A stretch of DNA of 17,218 bases, from contig RBNI01002893.1 of assembly GCA_003990745.1 (NCBI GenBank), positions 1-17,218 on the forward strand. The letters run 5' to 3'. This DNA is from Jimgerdemannia flammicorona (lineage: Eukaryota; Mucoromycota; Endogonomycetes; Endogonales; Endogonaceae). This document shows, piece after piece, positions 1-9,439 of this stretch. Below the pieces are notes generated by a model that saw nothing but the letters and a program-made list of their open reading frames with translations, did no database searches and was not told the DNA's origin. A program made the translations under genes and the position numbers. How positions within the stretch are numbered: position 1 is the stretch's first letter; each line of letters begins with the position of its first letter.

Positions 1-50
1 TTGAAGATATAAACTATTGTTAGCTATTAAAGATAATATATGAAAATACA

Positions 51-145
51 ACCACTACTCAACTTTTGAAGATACCACCACCCAATTTTTAAAGATACTA
101 TTACTCAACTTTTGAATATGAACCATTATTTAACTTTTGACAATA
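51..145. repeat. Degenerate tandem repeat, about 23-bp unit
   Basis: Four imperfect copies of a unit built around CAACTTTTGAA recur at about 60, 83, 106 and 131, separated by CCAC/TTAC-like spacers and followed by GATA or ATAT. Differences between copies are mostly transitions. No function is apparent. Confidence 0.55.
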
Positions 146-1197
146 TATCTAAATTAATTATTTGAAGATTTTTTGAGACCTTGAAAAACATTCTGACAAT
201 TGTTTAGATATATCACAAATATATCTATATAGGGAGAATAAACATATAAATATTATAATATAAGAATTTAAATAGGTATTTTTGTGTCAAAAATAACCTA
301 TTTAGAGAGAAGATATGATATATAGTATGAAATAGAAATAAGAATCAGGGGAATAGATATTTGATTATGGTATCTAAATTAGATTTTCTGATTTATTATA
401 GTGTAGAAATTACCTTTATTGCAGATACTATATCTAAAACATTATTAGTGAAACTCTTATTATTTTCATAAATTTCAGATAAAATTTCACATAAGATTCT
501 ACCTAAGATATGGATGGAATTCTGTTGGAAATTTCACATAAAAAGACTTAATACTTAGCTGCATATTTAGTAGCAGAATTAATATATAAATTTGTATAAA
601 TAACTTAGTATTTTAGAGTAAATAAAGCTCAGTAGAGTCAGTTTAGCTCAGTCAAAAAAGTCTTCTTTATATATCCTTCCCCCCCCTTTATATGAAATCT
701 AGAATCCTACCAACTTACTAAGATCCATATCTGCTATATTATAATATTTAGAGAGAGAGAATATAACTTTATTTATATTTAATTTATTTTGAAAGTAAAT
801 TTTTAAGTTAGACTTTATTTGATCTTTAGCTAATTATTTTTCTAAAATAATTATTATCTTTATATTTATTTATAAAGTAGACTATTTTAGTATATAATAA
901 CTATAATATTATTAGTATTATTAATCTTACTGATAATATAAATCTGATAATATCTATTATACTTAGTATCATATAGTGGTCACTGAGTCCTTCAAATATG
1001 TCAGATTCTCTTCAAGGTGTATCTCTTAGACTAACTCAAGTTTGTTATAAGCAAGTTCTTATTGGAGTGCCTTCCTAAGGTCTTATAGTCCTCAAACTTC
1101 TTATCTTTAAACTGTCTTGTTATCTCTTTAGATTACTTATAAGGAATTGTATGTAAGTGAACTAAAACTAACTTTATTTCAGAGGAAATAAGAGGGG

Positions 1198-1205
1198 TAT
1201 TTATA
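1198..1205 (-). promoter_or_regulatory. TATA-like box, probably of a decayed LTR
   Basis: The minus strand reads TATAAATA followed by CCCCTCTT. The same combination, TATAAATACCCCC then TCTT, is the presumed promoter in the intact LTR at 3920-3927. Together with the broken reading frame at 2150-3240 upstream of it (the MITE lies between), this suggests that roughly 1000-3240 is an old LTR of a related element. This is inference from a short match. Confidence 0.4.
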
Positions 1206-1313
1206 CAAAATATAATTCAATAATTACTAAGATATAAAGCTAAATATAAATTCCAATAACTAAAATAAAATGCCAGGATATAGAAAACTACTAAGTTCCA
1301 GTATTGGTACTGA

Positions 1314-2001
1314 TAGTGCTCCGAACGAGTCAATCCGGATGGGATTCAGATGGATTTGAATCCCATCTGGATCAACTCGGATTGGATTCGAATCCTATCT
1401 GGATCAACTCGGATTGGATTCGAATCCCATCCGGATGGATTCGAATCAACCATTGTTTTGATTTCCAAATTGGACAATTAAATGTTTACATCAATAACTT
1501 GATGAATAATCATTCAAATTTGATGATCTTGGTGTCATTTGAAAGCCCTTAATAAGGCCTTTCTAATGATATCAAGAACATTAAAATCGGATTACGTGTT
1601 GCCGAGATATTAAGGAAACCGTTCTATTTGATGAAATTTCCAAAATCGGCAAATCGAAGAATTTCCAAAATCGGCGATTCAGACAGTTTCCTTCATAACT
1701 CAGCAATGCATGATCCGATTTCAATGTTCTTGGTATGATTAGATAGGCCTTATTAAGGGCTTTCAAATGACACCAAGATCATCAAATTTGGATGATTATT
1801 CATTGAGTTGTTGATGTAAATATTTATTTATCTAATTTGGAAATCAAAACAATGGTTGATTTGAATCCATCCAGATGGGATTCGAATCCAATCCGAGTTG
1901 ATCTGGATGGGATTCGAATCCCATCCGAGTTGATCCGGATGGGATTCAATCCGAATCAATTCGAATCCAATCCAGATTAAATTGACTTGTTAGGAGCACT
2001 A
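1314..2001. mobile_element. hAT-type foldback MITE, 688 bp, with 8-bp TSD
   Basis: The element starts TAGTGCTCC and ends GGAGCACTA, so the termini are perfect 9-bp inverted repeats. It is flanked by GGTACTGA on both sides (1306-1313 and 2002-2009). An 8-bp duplication and TAGTG termini fit the hAT superfamily. The arms remain complementary almost to the centre (about 1622-1680), so the whole unit is one long imperfect hairpin of about 300-bp arms. The subterminal parts carry several copies of GGATTCGAATCC-like palindromes separated by ATCTGGATCAACTC-like spacers. The centre contains a direct repeat of ATTTCCAAAATCGGC. It encodes no transposase; short open frames inside it are incidental. It still contains many CpG sites, unlike its surroundings, so it is younger than them. 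Confidence 0.85.
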
Positions 2002-2027
2002 GGTACTGATGGTTACACAGATTTAAG

Positions 2028-2140
2028 ATGCTGGTATAATTTTGGTAATATAGGAAAATAGTGCTGGAATAATTCTGAGTCACATCAGAATGCAAGTAGA
2101 GGAACAGCTATTATATAGGAAAAGAGTGCTGGCATAATTC
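2028..2140. repeat. Short direct repeats (TGCTGG-ATAATT)
   Basis: A motif of the form TATAGGAAAA-G-GTGCTGG-ATAATTC occurs at 2049-2075 and 2114-2140 (65 bp apart), with a shorter relative, ATGCTGGTATAATTT, at 2028-2042. If this region is the U3 of a decayed LTR, these repeats lie between the end of the reading frame and the TATA box, as the direct repeats at 3981-4090 do in the intact LTR. Confidence 0.5.
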
Positions 2141-2149
2141 AGTATAACC

Positions 2150-3240
2150 AAGGGACTTTAGAGCAGAATGTTCAGGACCATAGGAACTTCATCCTTATCT
2201 GAGGTCAGGATATCTTTGAAGGAGATGAGGTCTGTAAATGTTTCATCTATCTCATCAGTGTATTTCACATATATCATGTATTTCATATATATCACATGGG
2301 ATGACATCATCACCAATGACATCATCATGTTTGGTAGTAGCAGAAACAAGAAGGTCTAGAGCTTTCCAGTCTATGAGGTTCTCTTCTATAAAATAGAGAA
2401 CAAATATAGGATCTTAGAGAGGTCTAATCTGGATGCTTGGGCCTTAGAATACTGAGATCAATCCTTGCAGGAATTAGTCTGGGTTGTTCTGGAGGATAGG
2501 ATATCAGAAGTCTTCTACTTTATCATTATTGAGGGTGATAGTAGACTAGACTTCTGTAGCCATCCTGGCTTCTAGTGCATTGATATAGTGGGCTGACAGG
2601 TCTCTGAAGTCTGAGACTCTAACATACTCCAAGTTGGAGATCAACTATAGTGTATGTCTGAAGATCTGATGGATCTTCTTAGCTATCCTTATTTTGCATA
2701 TATTCATAGGAGTGATATCTTGTAACTCTTGAGAGCTAGTCTGTAGGAATTCCTAGTAGAGAAGATTTTCTATTTTATACTCCTACTATATTTAAAGACA
2801 TTCAGTAGCAATAGTGATCCTTGTTTCCATTTCATTACAGTAGAGGATAAAGTAATAAAAATCTGTAGTATCTAGGTTGATACTAGGAGTTCTTTTTGTG
2901 TGGGTCCTCATGGCTCTTCTGATATCTTGAAACATCCTTTTTTTGACTGAGATACCTTGGTAGTTCCTTGATCTTAAGGTTTGGTGAGCAGCAGATATTT
3001 CATTTGTAGTAAGTCTTTGAGCTATTTTGGGATTGATAGGTCTTATTGAGTTACTGCTACTGTGGTTCTTGATCCTTCTTTTATATTCCTCAAGATGCCT
3101 ATACTGTAGTCACAATAACTTATAGTTGGTCATAATTACTCATCTTATATGCTATATGATCTTCTTATACTCTGATATGATGGCTTGTAAGGAAAGACTA
3201 TCTCCTGTGCTGATGTCATTATTCTGGAGTTACTGTTATA
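2150..3240 (-). pseudogene. Broken ORF of unknown function, possibly LTR-encoded
   Basis: I do not recognise a family. Read on the minus strand from about 3180 to 2285, one frame gives coherent protein-like sequence with about 13 in-frame stops (TAA, TAG, TGA), most replaceable by a Gln or Arg codon through one C-to-T change. The coding signal seems to switch to another frame near 2290, where a 63-codon open stretch ends at 2158. A faint match to the LTR-encoded frame at 4117-5292 can be seen: YQ-IS followed by DI, then FYY, then RITI against RVTI, then IENLL--E against INDMI-E, and DEVPM near both C-termini. This is eye-level similarity only. No membrane segment, zinc finger or enzyme motif is visible. 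CpG is absent, so the copy is old. Confidence 0.4.
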
Positions 3241-3428
3241 TGTATTAGTAATATTATTATTATAATATTAAAATATAATTTTATTATATCTTTTATATAA
3301 AATATTATTATACTTTACTATATATTAATTGAGAATTTTAAAAAATATATCTAAGTTATATATTATTAAATAGTTATTTATTTATAATTAAGTAAAATAC
3401 TTAAGAATTTTATTATTATTATTATTAT
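3241..3428. other. AT-rich spacer ending in (TTA)n microsatellite
   Basis: The stretch is almost pure A/T with no gene. It ends in about seven TTA repeats (about 3408-3428) that directly abut the outer edge of the LTR at 3429. Confidence 0.6.
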
Positions 3429-3919
3429 TGTAAGAGGGTTGCTTTTTAGGATAACTGTTACGTAGTTCTGGAAGGGTTTTCTAGAAGTTCTGGATATTCT
3501 AGAAGACCATTTTCTTATGGTCAAGATCAATTTTATATGGAGTACATTCTCTATGCTTATTGATTTCAAGATCAGGTTGACGTCTCAACCAAAGTCCTTT
3601 TTCGGACTAGTTCTGGATGTTCAGGATTTTCCGTATTTCAGAAAGTTTAAGAAACTAAGACCAGCTTAGTTGAATTGGCATATTGCTGCAGACAATACCC
3701 AATTAGGAATTTTCATGATGGGGTTAGGAGTAGGACCTAACAGAGAGCAGATTTACTTAAGAGTGGTTTGTGGGTTATTAAGTAAGTTTATTCACTATTC
3801 ATGATATTGCTATACTAGGAGTAGTTGTGTGAAGAGATATTGTGAAGAAGTGCTCAGGAGTTGTGTTCGGATTGTTCAGGTCTGTTCAAGTCTGAGATTC
3901 TGAGATCTGGAAGAGGGGG

Positions 3920-3927
3920 TATTTATA
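3920..3927 (-). promoter_or_regulatory. LTR TATA box
   Basis: The minus strand reads TATAAATA followed by CCCCCTCTTCC, about 165 bp upstream of the part of the LTR that is shared with the 5' copy. Transcription would start about 25-35 bp downstream, near 3890. An AATAAA follows about 130 bp further on (minus strand, around 3790), as expected for an LTR R region. The 5' LTR remnant lacks this segment, so the copy of the promoter that would have driven gag-pol is gone. Confidence 0.6.
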
Positions 3928-3980
3928 CTAGTGAGGGGCTATCTGGACTATGCTAGATATGGATGTAGCACTAAGTGCTT

Positions 3981-4090
3981 TGCTGAGTCGGAATACAGTC
4001 ATGTAGTACAATGGTGATCTGACATGTCAAGAGATCGTCTGACTGCTGAGTCAGTTCACAGTCACATCGTACAAGGCTAATCTAACTATA
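3981..4090. repeat. Direct repeats upstream of LTR promoter
   Basis: Two copies of a motif TGCTGAGTC followed by ACAGTCA, GTACAA and AATCT/GATCT start at 3981 and 4044 (63-bp period). They lie 60-170 bp upstream of the TATA box relative to LTR transcription. Duplicated blocks in this position often act as enhancers in LTRs; that role is inferred here. Confidence 0.5.
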
Positions 4091-4116
4091 CTATAACTGC
4101 TAAACTATTTATAGGT

Positions 4117-5292
4117 TTAGACACTATCTGGGTAGTCTTCGATGACATCACTATTAATGACATTGTCCCTAATGAAGTGGTCATCTAAGAAGAGAGGTTT
4201 GCGGATTATTTCTCCTTGTTGGCTAAGGTAATAATACATTGGAACTTCATCTCTGTCCCACAGGATAGCATCGTCTGTCTTGTATGCTGGGTAAGGTGTT
4301 GGTGGGTGAAGGAGGGGTGCATTGTTTTCACTTTCATTGGATTTGCTGTCTGCATATCTTCTATAGATTACAGCACTGTGAGTTACAGAGTTGTAGTAAG
4401 CTGGTGGCTGTGGTTCGTGTTGCTCGTACTCAGGTGGTGGAGTTGTTGGTTCAACTTCGAGGGTTGTCTAAAGGTACAGATTATGTTCTCCAGTCTCTTC
4501 ATTGTAGTTGAAGTAATCAGGAGTGAATGCAAGTTGGTATTTGTATCAGTGGTCATTGTCCCAATAAGTCTTGTATGTAGTTATGAACTGTTGTAAGTTC
4601 ATCAGCAAGGTTGGCAGTATGATCAGGATTGGTAGAGATCCTTGGCTTGAGGTCATGTCGGCATCAGAGGGATCATTGTCTTCTGCTTCATCTTCATCGA
4701 AGTGGATTATATTGTAGATATCTTTCATGGTGTATCCAACTTAGGACATTTGCAGGATATGGTCGTCAGAGTGTGGGAAGGTTCTGTCAGTAGTCTGAAC
4801 ATATTCAAGATACTTATGGTTGAGTTCTTGTATCATGTCGTTGATTTGGCCATAGGACAGGGTAGCTACCATTTCACTGATAGTAACTCGGAGGTGGGGA
4901 ATAAAGGTGCTGTACTTATAGAAGAGTTCTCAGTGTTTGCGAGCGATGAGCTTCTGGTGTTGAGACATCTGGGTAATGTCTGTATCATAGTGGTGTTTGA
5001 CTATATCTTTCAGGAGGCGGCTGATCTGGTAGTAGCTTGAGATTTGTCTGATCCGGTGGGCCTCGTTAAGTATGTTCAGGGTATTCCATCGGGCTTCCAT
5101 GAAGTAGAGGGGTGCTAGGCTATGGATATTCATGAGGGGCAGAGGGGGTGTGGCTCAGTTGACAATGGCATTCTAAATATCAGTGCGGATGTGGTTGTAG
5201 ATCTCAGTGGTCATGTTTGTGTATTTGGAAGTTGTAGTTATTATTTGTTTTGGTTCTGCTTTGACATGTCTCAGTGCTCAGTATATATACAT
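4117..5292 (-). pseudogene. Broken ORF inside LTR U3, with two PPxY motifs
   Basis: One minus-strand frame runs 391 codons from an ATG at 5292 (alternative ATG at 5214) to TAA at 4119-4117. It has seven internal stops at about 5280, 5175, 5157, 4932, 4743, 4548 and 4470 (four TGA, two TAG, one TAA). All are reachable by one C-to-T change from Arg or Gln codons. The first 180 residues look helical and charged. An acidic tract with DEDEAEDND follows near residue 200, then a moderately hydrophobic stretch (ILIILPTLL) near 220. A Pro-rich segment has PPEY (4437-4426) and PPAY (4407-4396), which are PPxY motifs of the type bound by WW domains of Nedd4/Rsp5 ubiquitin ligases. I recognise no family. 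It lies downstream of the polypurine tract, so it is LTR-encoded rather than part of pol. Function unknown; the frame coherence argues it was once coding. Confidence 0.6.
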
Positions 5293-5500
5293 TTGGTTCT
5301 GATTGATAAGATTCTGTTTGTGTGAATCTTGTGTTCCGTGACTTCATGTTGACTTATCTTTGTGCACTGTGACTTCTGTTTGACTCAGCTTCGTGATCAC
5401 GCAGGTGATTTCCAGATTTGTCCGGAGGTCGCATGTGATTTCAGTGGCTTGTTAAGAGGGTGATATGTGATTTCTGTGGCTTGGAGATTGTGCACTTACA

Positions 5501-5515
5501 ACTCTCCCCTTCTTA
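5501..5515 (-). other. Polypurine tract (plus-strand primer site)
   Basis: The minus strand reads TAAGAAGGGGAGAGT directly followed by TGTAAG, the LTR start. A purine-rich tract touching the 5' edge of the 3' LTR is where plus-strand DNA synthesis is primed in LTR retroelements. It fixes the LTR boundary at 5500. Confidence 0.8.
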
Positions 5516-5930
5516 GCTTTCGACATCCTCGTCGGGGCCTTCTAATTTTGTTCTAGTGTTGTTACACCATTTGGGAGGTCAAAAGTCTGGTAAAGTCCAT
5601 TTTTTCAGAAAGTGACATGCTTGTAGTACAGTTGTCTAATACATTGGATTCACATATTAAAGAGTCATGTGTTCAATGCCATGTACCGGAAGTGATTCTG
5701 ATGTCATTCACTGCTGGAGAATTTCCTCTAAGGAATCTTCTTAAATGTCTATGCCTTGTTTCCCACTAGTAGTACGGGGAGAATAGGCTTGCTTTCAGTT
5801 TTGCTATTTTTCCAGAGAGTTGGTATTCTTTTATTCTGTCTTGCTAAGTTCTTGATTAGGTTCGTGATAATTATAATATTTAGGAGGGTAATATATGCTA
5901 TATATTGATAGGTGTTGGAGTATTTGGATT
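5516..5930 (-). other. Chromovirus 3' untranslated region
   Basis: The stretch lies between the end of the chromodomain frame and the polypurine tract. No conserved domain is visible; a short open frame (5934-5749) begins at a spurious ATG overlapping the end of pol and I do not regard it as a gene. It contains the tRNA-like relic at 5612-5687. Confidence 0.55.
5612..5687 (+). other. Decayed tRNA-like sequence
   Basis: On the plus strand the segment has a D-arm-like GTAGTACAGTTGTCTAATAC, an anticodon-arm-like TTGGATTCACATATTAA with CAC in the anticodon position, and a T-arm-like CATGTGTTCAATGCCATG. The presumed acceptor halves GTGACAT and ATGTACC pair at five of seven positions. The T arm looks like a normal GTTCGAATC loop that has lost the CpG and one base. 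It lies in the element's 3' untranslated region, antisense to pol, so it may be a captured tRNA or tRNA-derived fragment. It is not a functional tRNA. Confidence 0.4.
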
Positions 5931-5939
5931 TCATTTGTT

Positions 5940-6095
5940 CAAGGAATCATATTCCTGAACTAAGTTAGTAGTATTCTGGAGATTGGTCTTGGGTTCCCAT
6001 ATTGCATCATGGATCAGATAACCTTTCCATTTAATGAGATACTCAGGGTAGTTCTTGTGGCCATGTTTGTTAAAGATTTGTTCAACTTCATATTC
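5940..6095 (-). pseudogene. Chromodomain at polyprotein C-terminus
   Basis: About 51 residues match the chromodomain pattern EYEVEQI, then YLIKWKGY, then WEP and NL. The three positions that form the aromatic cage in HP1-type domains are present here as Tyr (EYEVE), Trp (KWKG) and Tyr (KGY), so methyl-lysine histone binding was possible. In chromoviruses this domain steers integration toward heterochromatin, which fits the repeat-rich surroundings. It is preceded by an acidic DDDDE stretch and by the GPF-containing tail of integrase. Confidence 0.88.
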
Positions 6096-6119
6096 TTCCT
6101 GGTCATTAATAATGACAGG

Positions 6120-7225
6120 TGCAGGTGCTTCTGTAGTTTGGTTCAGGAATAGTTCATCGTCATCATCGTTGTAATGCTTGAGATGTTGGACATTGAAGAC
6201 TGGGTGAATCTTAATGGTGTCTAGTAGTACCAATTTGTAGGAGGTCAGAGAGACTTGTGAAATGACTTCAAATGGTCCAATGAACTTGCTGTTCAGCTTT
6301 GTAGATGGTCTGTGCTTGAGGTTGTCAACTTGGTATCCTCAGATGTCTAATAGAACTTTTTCTCCAATATCGAAGGTTTCTTCTTAGTGATGTTGGTTAA
6401 CATACTGTGACTATTGTTCTTGAGCTCATGATAAATTCTCAATTACAATCTGGCTTAGATTATGTATTTGGAGTAAGAATTCTTCAACAGCTTCGACTGT
6501 GGAGAGTTCTTCAGTAGTTTGGATGAGTGTCAGAGGAGTGTTTGGGTTTTGTCCAGTGTTGGCAAAGAATGGGGTCATTCTAAGAGAGGCTGCTTACTGT
6601 TGTTATAGGCAAACTCGACTGTAGTGAGGTGTTCATGCCAATCATCTTGTCTGTAAGAAACATAGTTTCTTAGTATTTGTTCCAGAGTTCGGTTCATTCT
6701 TTCAGTTTGACCATCAGTTTCAGGGTGAAAGGCTGTAGATAGTGCAAGTTTCATTCCAAGGTGCACATGGAGGGCTTTTTAAAAATGGCTGGTGAATTTC
6801 GGGTCTCGGTCACTAACAATAATCTTAGGAAGACTATGATAGCAGAAGATATTGTCAAACAAGAGTGTGGCTATATCTGGTGCTGTTGCAGTGGTGATAG
6901 TAGGCACAAAGTGAGCTTGTTTGCTGAGATAGTCTATAAAGACAATAATTGCATCTTTTCCGTTCTTGGTTCAGGGTAGTTGTACAATAAAGTCTATAAA
7001 GACTTGTTCCCAATTAGCAGATGGTACTGGGATAGGGTGGAGTAGGCCAGGTTTTGCTAGTGTTGAGGACTTGTTTCATTGGCAGGCATCACAGGAAGTG
7101 ATGTAAGTCTTGAGTTGATCTGCCATTTGGGGCCAATAGAAGTTTCGGGAGATAACTTCATAGCATTTATCAAATCCTAAGTGTCCAGCTATAGGGGCAT
7201 CATGACATTTAAATAGGATAGTCCT
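6120..7225 (-). pseudogene. Integrase (HHCC zinc domain, DDE core, GPY/F tail)
   Basis: The N-terminal zinc domain has HDAPIAGH followed by CDAC (7093-7082). The catalytic core shows Asp at 6994 (FIDF), Asp at 6811 (SDRDPKF) and Glu at 6703 (DGQTE), with exactly 35 residues between the last two, so the D,D35E triad is intact. The C-terminal part has KFIGPF, the GPY/F motif of chromoviral integrases, and KIHPVFNVQHLK. Stops fall after CDACQ (7078), after VQLP (6973), in FTSHF-KAL (TAA where Trp or Gln is usual) and four times between 6430 and 6330. The one-base frameshift after AYNNSKQ lies inside the domain at about 6587. It would have joined the cDNA to host DNA. Confidence 0.9.
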
Positions 7226-7549
7226 TTGGAGATCTTGGTTGTTTGGAACATACAATCTGTTCTTGTAGTAGATAGCATTGTCCTTGAGTTGGTATTGATT
7301 GTATTGGCTATGCTTGTCAGTATTATCACTGTTCAGGATTTCTCGGAGTACTTGAGCTTTCTTATCATCAGCACATGCTGTGATAATTTGTTCCATGATG
7401 GAGTTTGTAACCAGGGTGAGAGTTTGGATAACTTCTTCAATGGGTGGTCTGGAGATTGCATTGGGAACAATGTTTTTCTTGCCAGGGCAGTACTGGATTT
7501 CATAGTCAAAGTTGGTGAGAACTTTCATCCATCTGGCTTGCTTTCGAGA

Positions 7550-7840
7550 AAGAGTAGCCTAGGTCTTGATGTTGACTAATGACTTGTGGTCAGTCAATAC
7601 AGTGAAGTGTACTCCTTCTAGGTATGGTCGCCATTTGATCAGAGTATCTACAATGGCTAACATTTCCTTCTTGTGAGTTGCATAGTTGATTTCGGCATCA
7701 TTGAATTTGTGGGAGTAATAGGCCACAGGGTGTCCTTCTTGTATGAGTACTGCTCTAAGGGCTAGGTCAGAGGCATCAGTAGTAACTTCATATGGTAGGG
7801 CAGAATTTGCCGCTTGAAGTACTGGAGTAGTTATCAAAGC
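7550..7840 (-). pseudogene. RNase H domain
   Basis: Motifs TTDAS (Asp at 7777), KKEMLAIV (Glu at 7666) and LTDHKSL (Asp at 7591) match the Ty3/Gypsy RNase H that degrades the RNA strand of the RNA/DNA hybrid. Its metal-binding acidic residues are present. The position after DLAL usually occupied by Gly is Arg, a G-to-A type change. A TAA at 7870-7868 separates it from RT, and a TAG at 7561-7559 follows LVNIKT at its end. Confidence 0.88.
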
Positions 7841-7870
7841 ATCCTTCAGTGCTTGGAAGGCGGTATCTTA

Positions 7871-8840
7871 TTCGGGTCTCCAATTTACAAGATTATTGAA
7901 GTCTTTCTCTTGTTTCATGGTCCAGGGTTGTTCTTCTTTCTTGCTGTGCTTGGTCATTTGGGTAAGGGCAGTGGCGATTTTGGCAAAGTTGGTAACAAAT
8001 CGTCTGTAATAGTTTGCTAATCCCAGGAATGACTGGAGGTCTTTCAGCTTCTTGGGTCTGGGCCAATCCTTGATTGTAGAGATTTTGCTGGAGTCTACTT
8101 TAATTCCATTTGGCATGACGATATGTCCAAGGAATTGGATTTCTTTCAGGAGAAATTTGCACTTGCTGAGTTTTATGAAGAGTCGGTTTTCTCAGAGTTT
8201 CAGTAGTACTAGCTCCAGGTGCTCAAGATGTTCCTCCAGGGTTTTTCTGAAGACTAGGATGTCATCAATATAGACAATAACAAATTTGTTCAGGTATGGG
8301 TGCAGGATGGTATTCATCAGTATCTGGAAGGTTGCAGGAGCATTAGTTAAGCCAAAGAGCATAACCAGGAATTTGAAATGTCCATAGCGAGTTTGGAAGG
8401 CTGTCTTGTAGATGTCTTCTTCTTTCATGGCAATTTGCCAGTAACTATTTCATAGATCAAAAGAGCTCATGAATTGTGGGTTAGTAAGCCTATCGAATAT
8501 TTCATCAATTCTGGGTAGTGGGCAATAGTTCTTGATGGTCTGTTCGTTGAGGTCATGGTAATTAATGCACATTCATAGGTCTCCTCCTTTTTTAACAACA
8601 AAGAGAACTGGTGCACCATAGGGTGATACACTGGGTCTGATGAATCCTTGTTCTAGGAGTTCATCAATTTCTTTCTTGAGTATATCGATTTCTCTCAGAG
8701 ACATGTAGTAGATTGACTTGAAGGCTGGCTTGGCATCTGGAATAGTCTTGATGGCATGGTCCACTGCTCATTTGGGAGGTAGGCCTTTTGGGAGTTTCTT
8801 TGGGAATATGTCTTGGAATTTCTGGAGTAGTGGTCTGACA
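7871..8840 (-). pseudogene. Reverse transcriptase
   Basis: The order of conserved blocks is: RPSVSPYGAPVLFVVKK, then CINYHDLN where CIDYRDLN is usual, [33 protein letters not shown], the catalytic YIDD box (8272-8261), SKCKF--KEIQFLGH, and a thumb/connection part with LQSFLGLANYYRRF. The YIDD aspartates are intact. The residue before FGLTNAP is Leu instead of the usual Pro, again a C-to-T type change. Stops at 8770, 8575, 8452 and 8194 are all TGA at positions that are Arg in the family. It would copy element RNA into DNA in cytoplasmic particles. Confidence 0.92.
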
Positions 8841-9066
8841 TAGCTATCAACTTTGGAAAAGTCTTCTTCAGAGTTCTCGGGTTCTCCTTTGAATGGACGG
8901 ATGGAGATAGTAAAGAGAGGGCATTTCTTGGCTAATTTCTTAAGTTGTAGCTTGTTGATGTGAGTGATCTTTGGTCCAGGGTTACTAGAGTTGAGTGGGT
9001 CCTTTTTGCCTTGCAGTTTGAAGTTGTGGTGTTCTTTCTTGATGGTCAGAGAGTGGTTTACCCAAT

Positions 9067-9409
9067 CGATCATAGGGTTCTCTTGTTTTAACCATGGAGT
9101 TCCAAGGATGATTTCATTATCAGAGAGTGGTACAATTTGAAGGGTAACATGTACTCGATAGTCACTGATTCAGAAGGGTAGGTTGCAGACTTCCTTGCTA
9201 ATGACATATGAGGTTCTATCAGCTGTGGCAACTGCTTGAGTTTGTTGTACCAGAGAGGTGAAAACCTTGAGTCTGTTGGCTGTTTCTTCATTAATGAAGT
9301 TGTCTGAGGCACCACTGTCTATCATGATCTTGACAGGTGCTCGATTGACAAAAGCTTTAAGTGTAAGCAGTTTGTCTGATCCAATGGTGGTGATTTCAAT
9401 TGTAGGAGC
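9067..9409 (-). pseudogene. Aspartic protease
   Basis: The active-site motif is IMIDSGASDNFI with the catalytic Asp at 9319-9317, followed by a hydrophobic strand and IILGTPWL near the C-terminus, the usual retropepsin end motif in Ty3/Gypsy elements. It would act as a dimer to process the polyprotein. One TGA (9172-9170) interrupts it, in LPF-ISDYRV, where an Arg codon fits. Confidence 0.88.
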
Positions 9410-9439
9410 TTTCCTTCTGTTGGTTCTTCTTTGGGCCAG

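Larger units (their letters stand above)
1..1313. other. AT-rich, CpG-free noncoding DNA
   Basis: No credible gene is visible on either strand. The stretch is very AT-rich with many stops in all frames, and I saw no CpG dinucleotide in it, which is typical of old repeat DNA after prolonged cytosine deamination or RIP. It holds a short degenerate tandem repeat near its left end, a C-run around 679, a GA-run around 752 and a minus-strand TATA-like box at 1198-1205. The right end is the insertion site of the MITE. Confidence 0.6.
3429..5500 (-). repeat. 3' LTR, about 2.07 kb
   Basis: On the plus strand the LTR runs from TGTAAG (3429) to CTTACA (5495-5500), giving 6-bp inverted ends. The inner end is fixed by the adjoining polypurine tract (5501-5515). 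The outer end is fixed by alignment with the 5' LTR remnant: 3429-3759 matches 12025-12355 over 331 bp without gaps. Contents on the minus strand are U3 with a broken ORF (5292-4117), direct repeats (3981-4090), a TATA box (3920-3927), an AATAAA at about 3786-3791 and the R/U5 part. About 2 kb is long for a fungal Gypsy LTR. Because no second full LTR is in the window, the inner boundary is well supported but not proven. Confidence 0.8.

Noticed and set aside
1304..1766. Short open frames in the MITE
   Set aside because: They lie within a noncoding inverted repeat and show no protein motif.
4117..5292. Envelope protein
   Set aside because: No signal peptide, strong transmembrane segment or cysteine pattern is visible, and the frame lies downstream of the polypurine tract.
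4216..5325. Plus-strand open frames within the LTR
   Set aside because: They are antisense shadows of the U3 frame, which has coherent composition and explainable stops.
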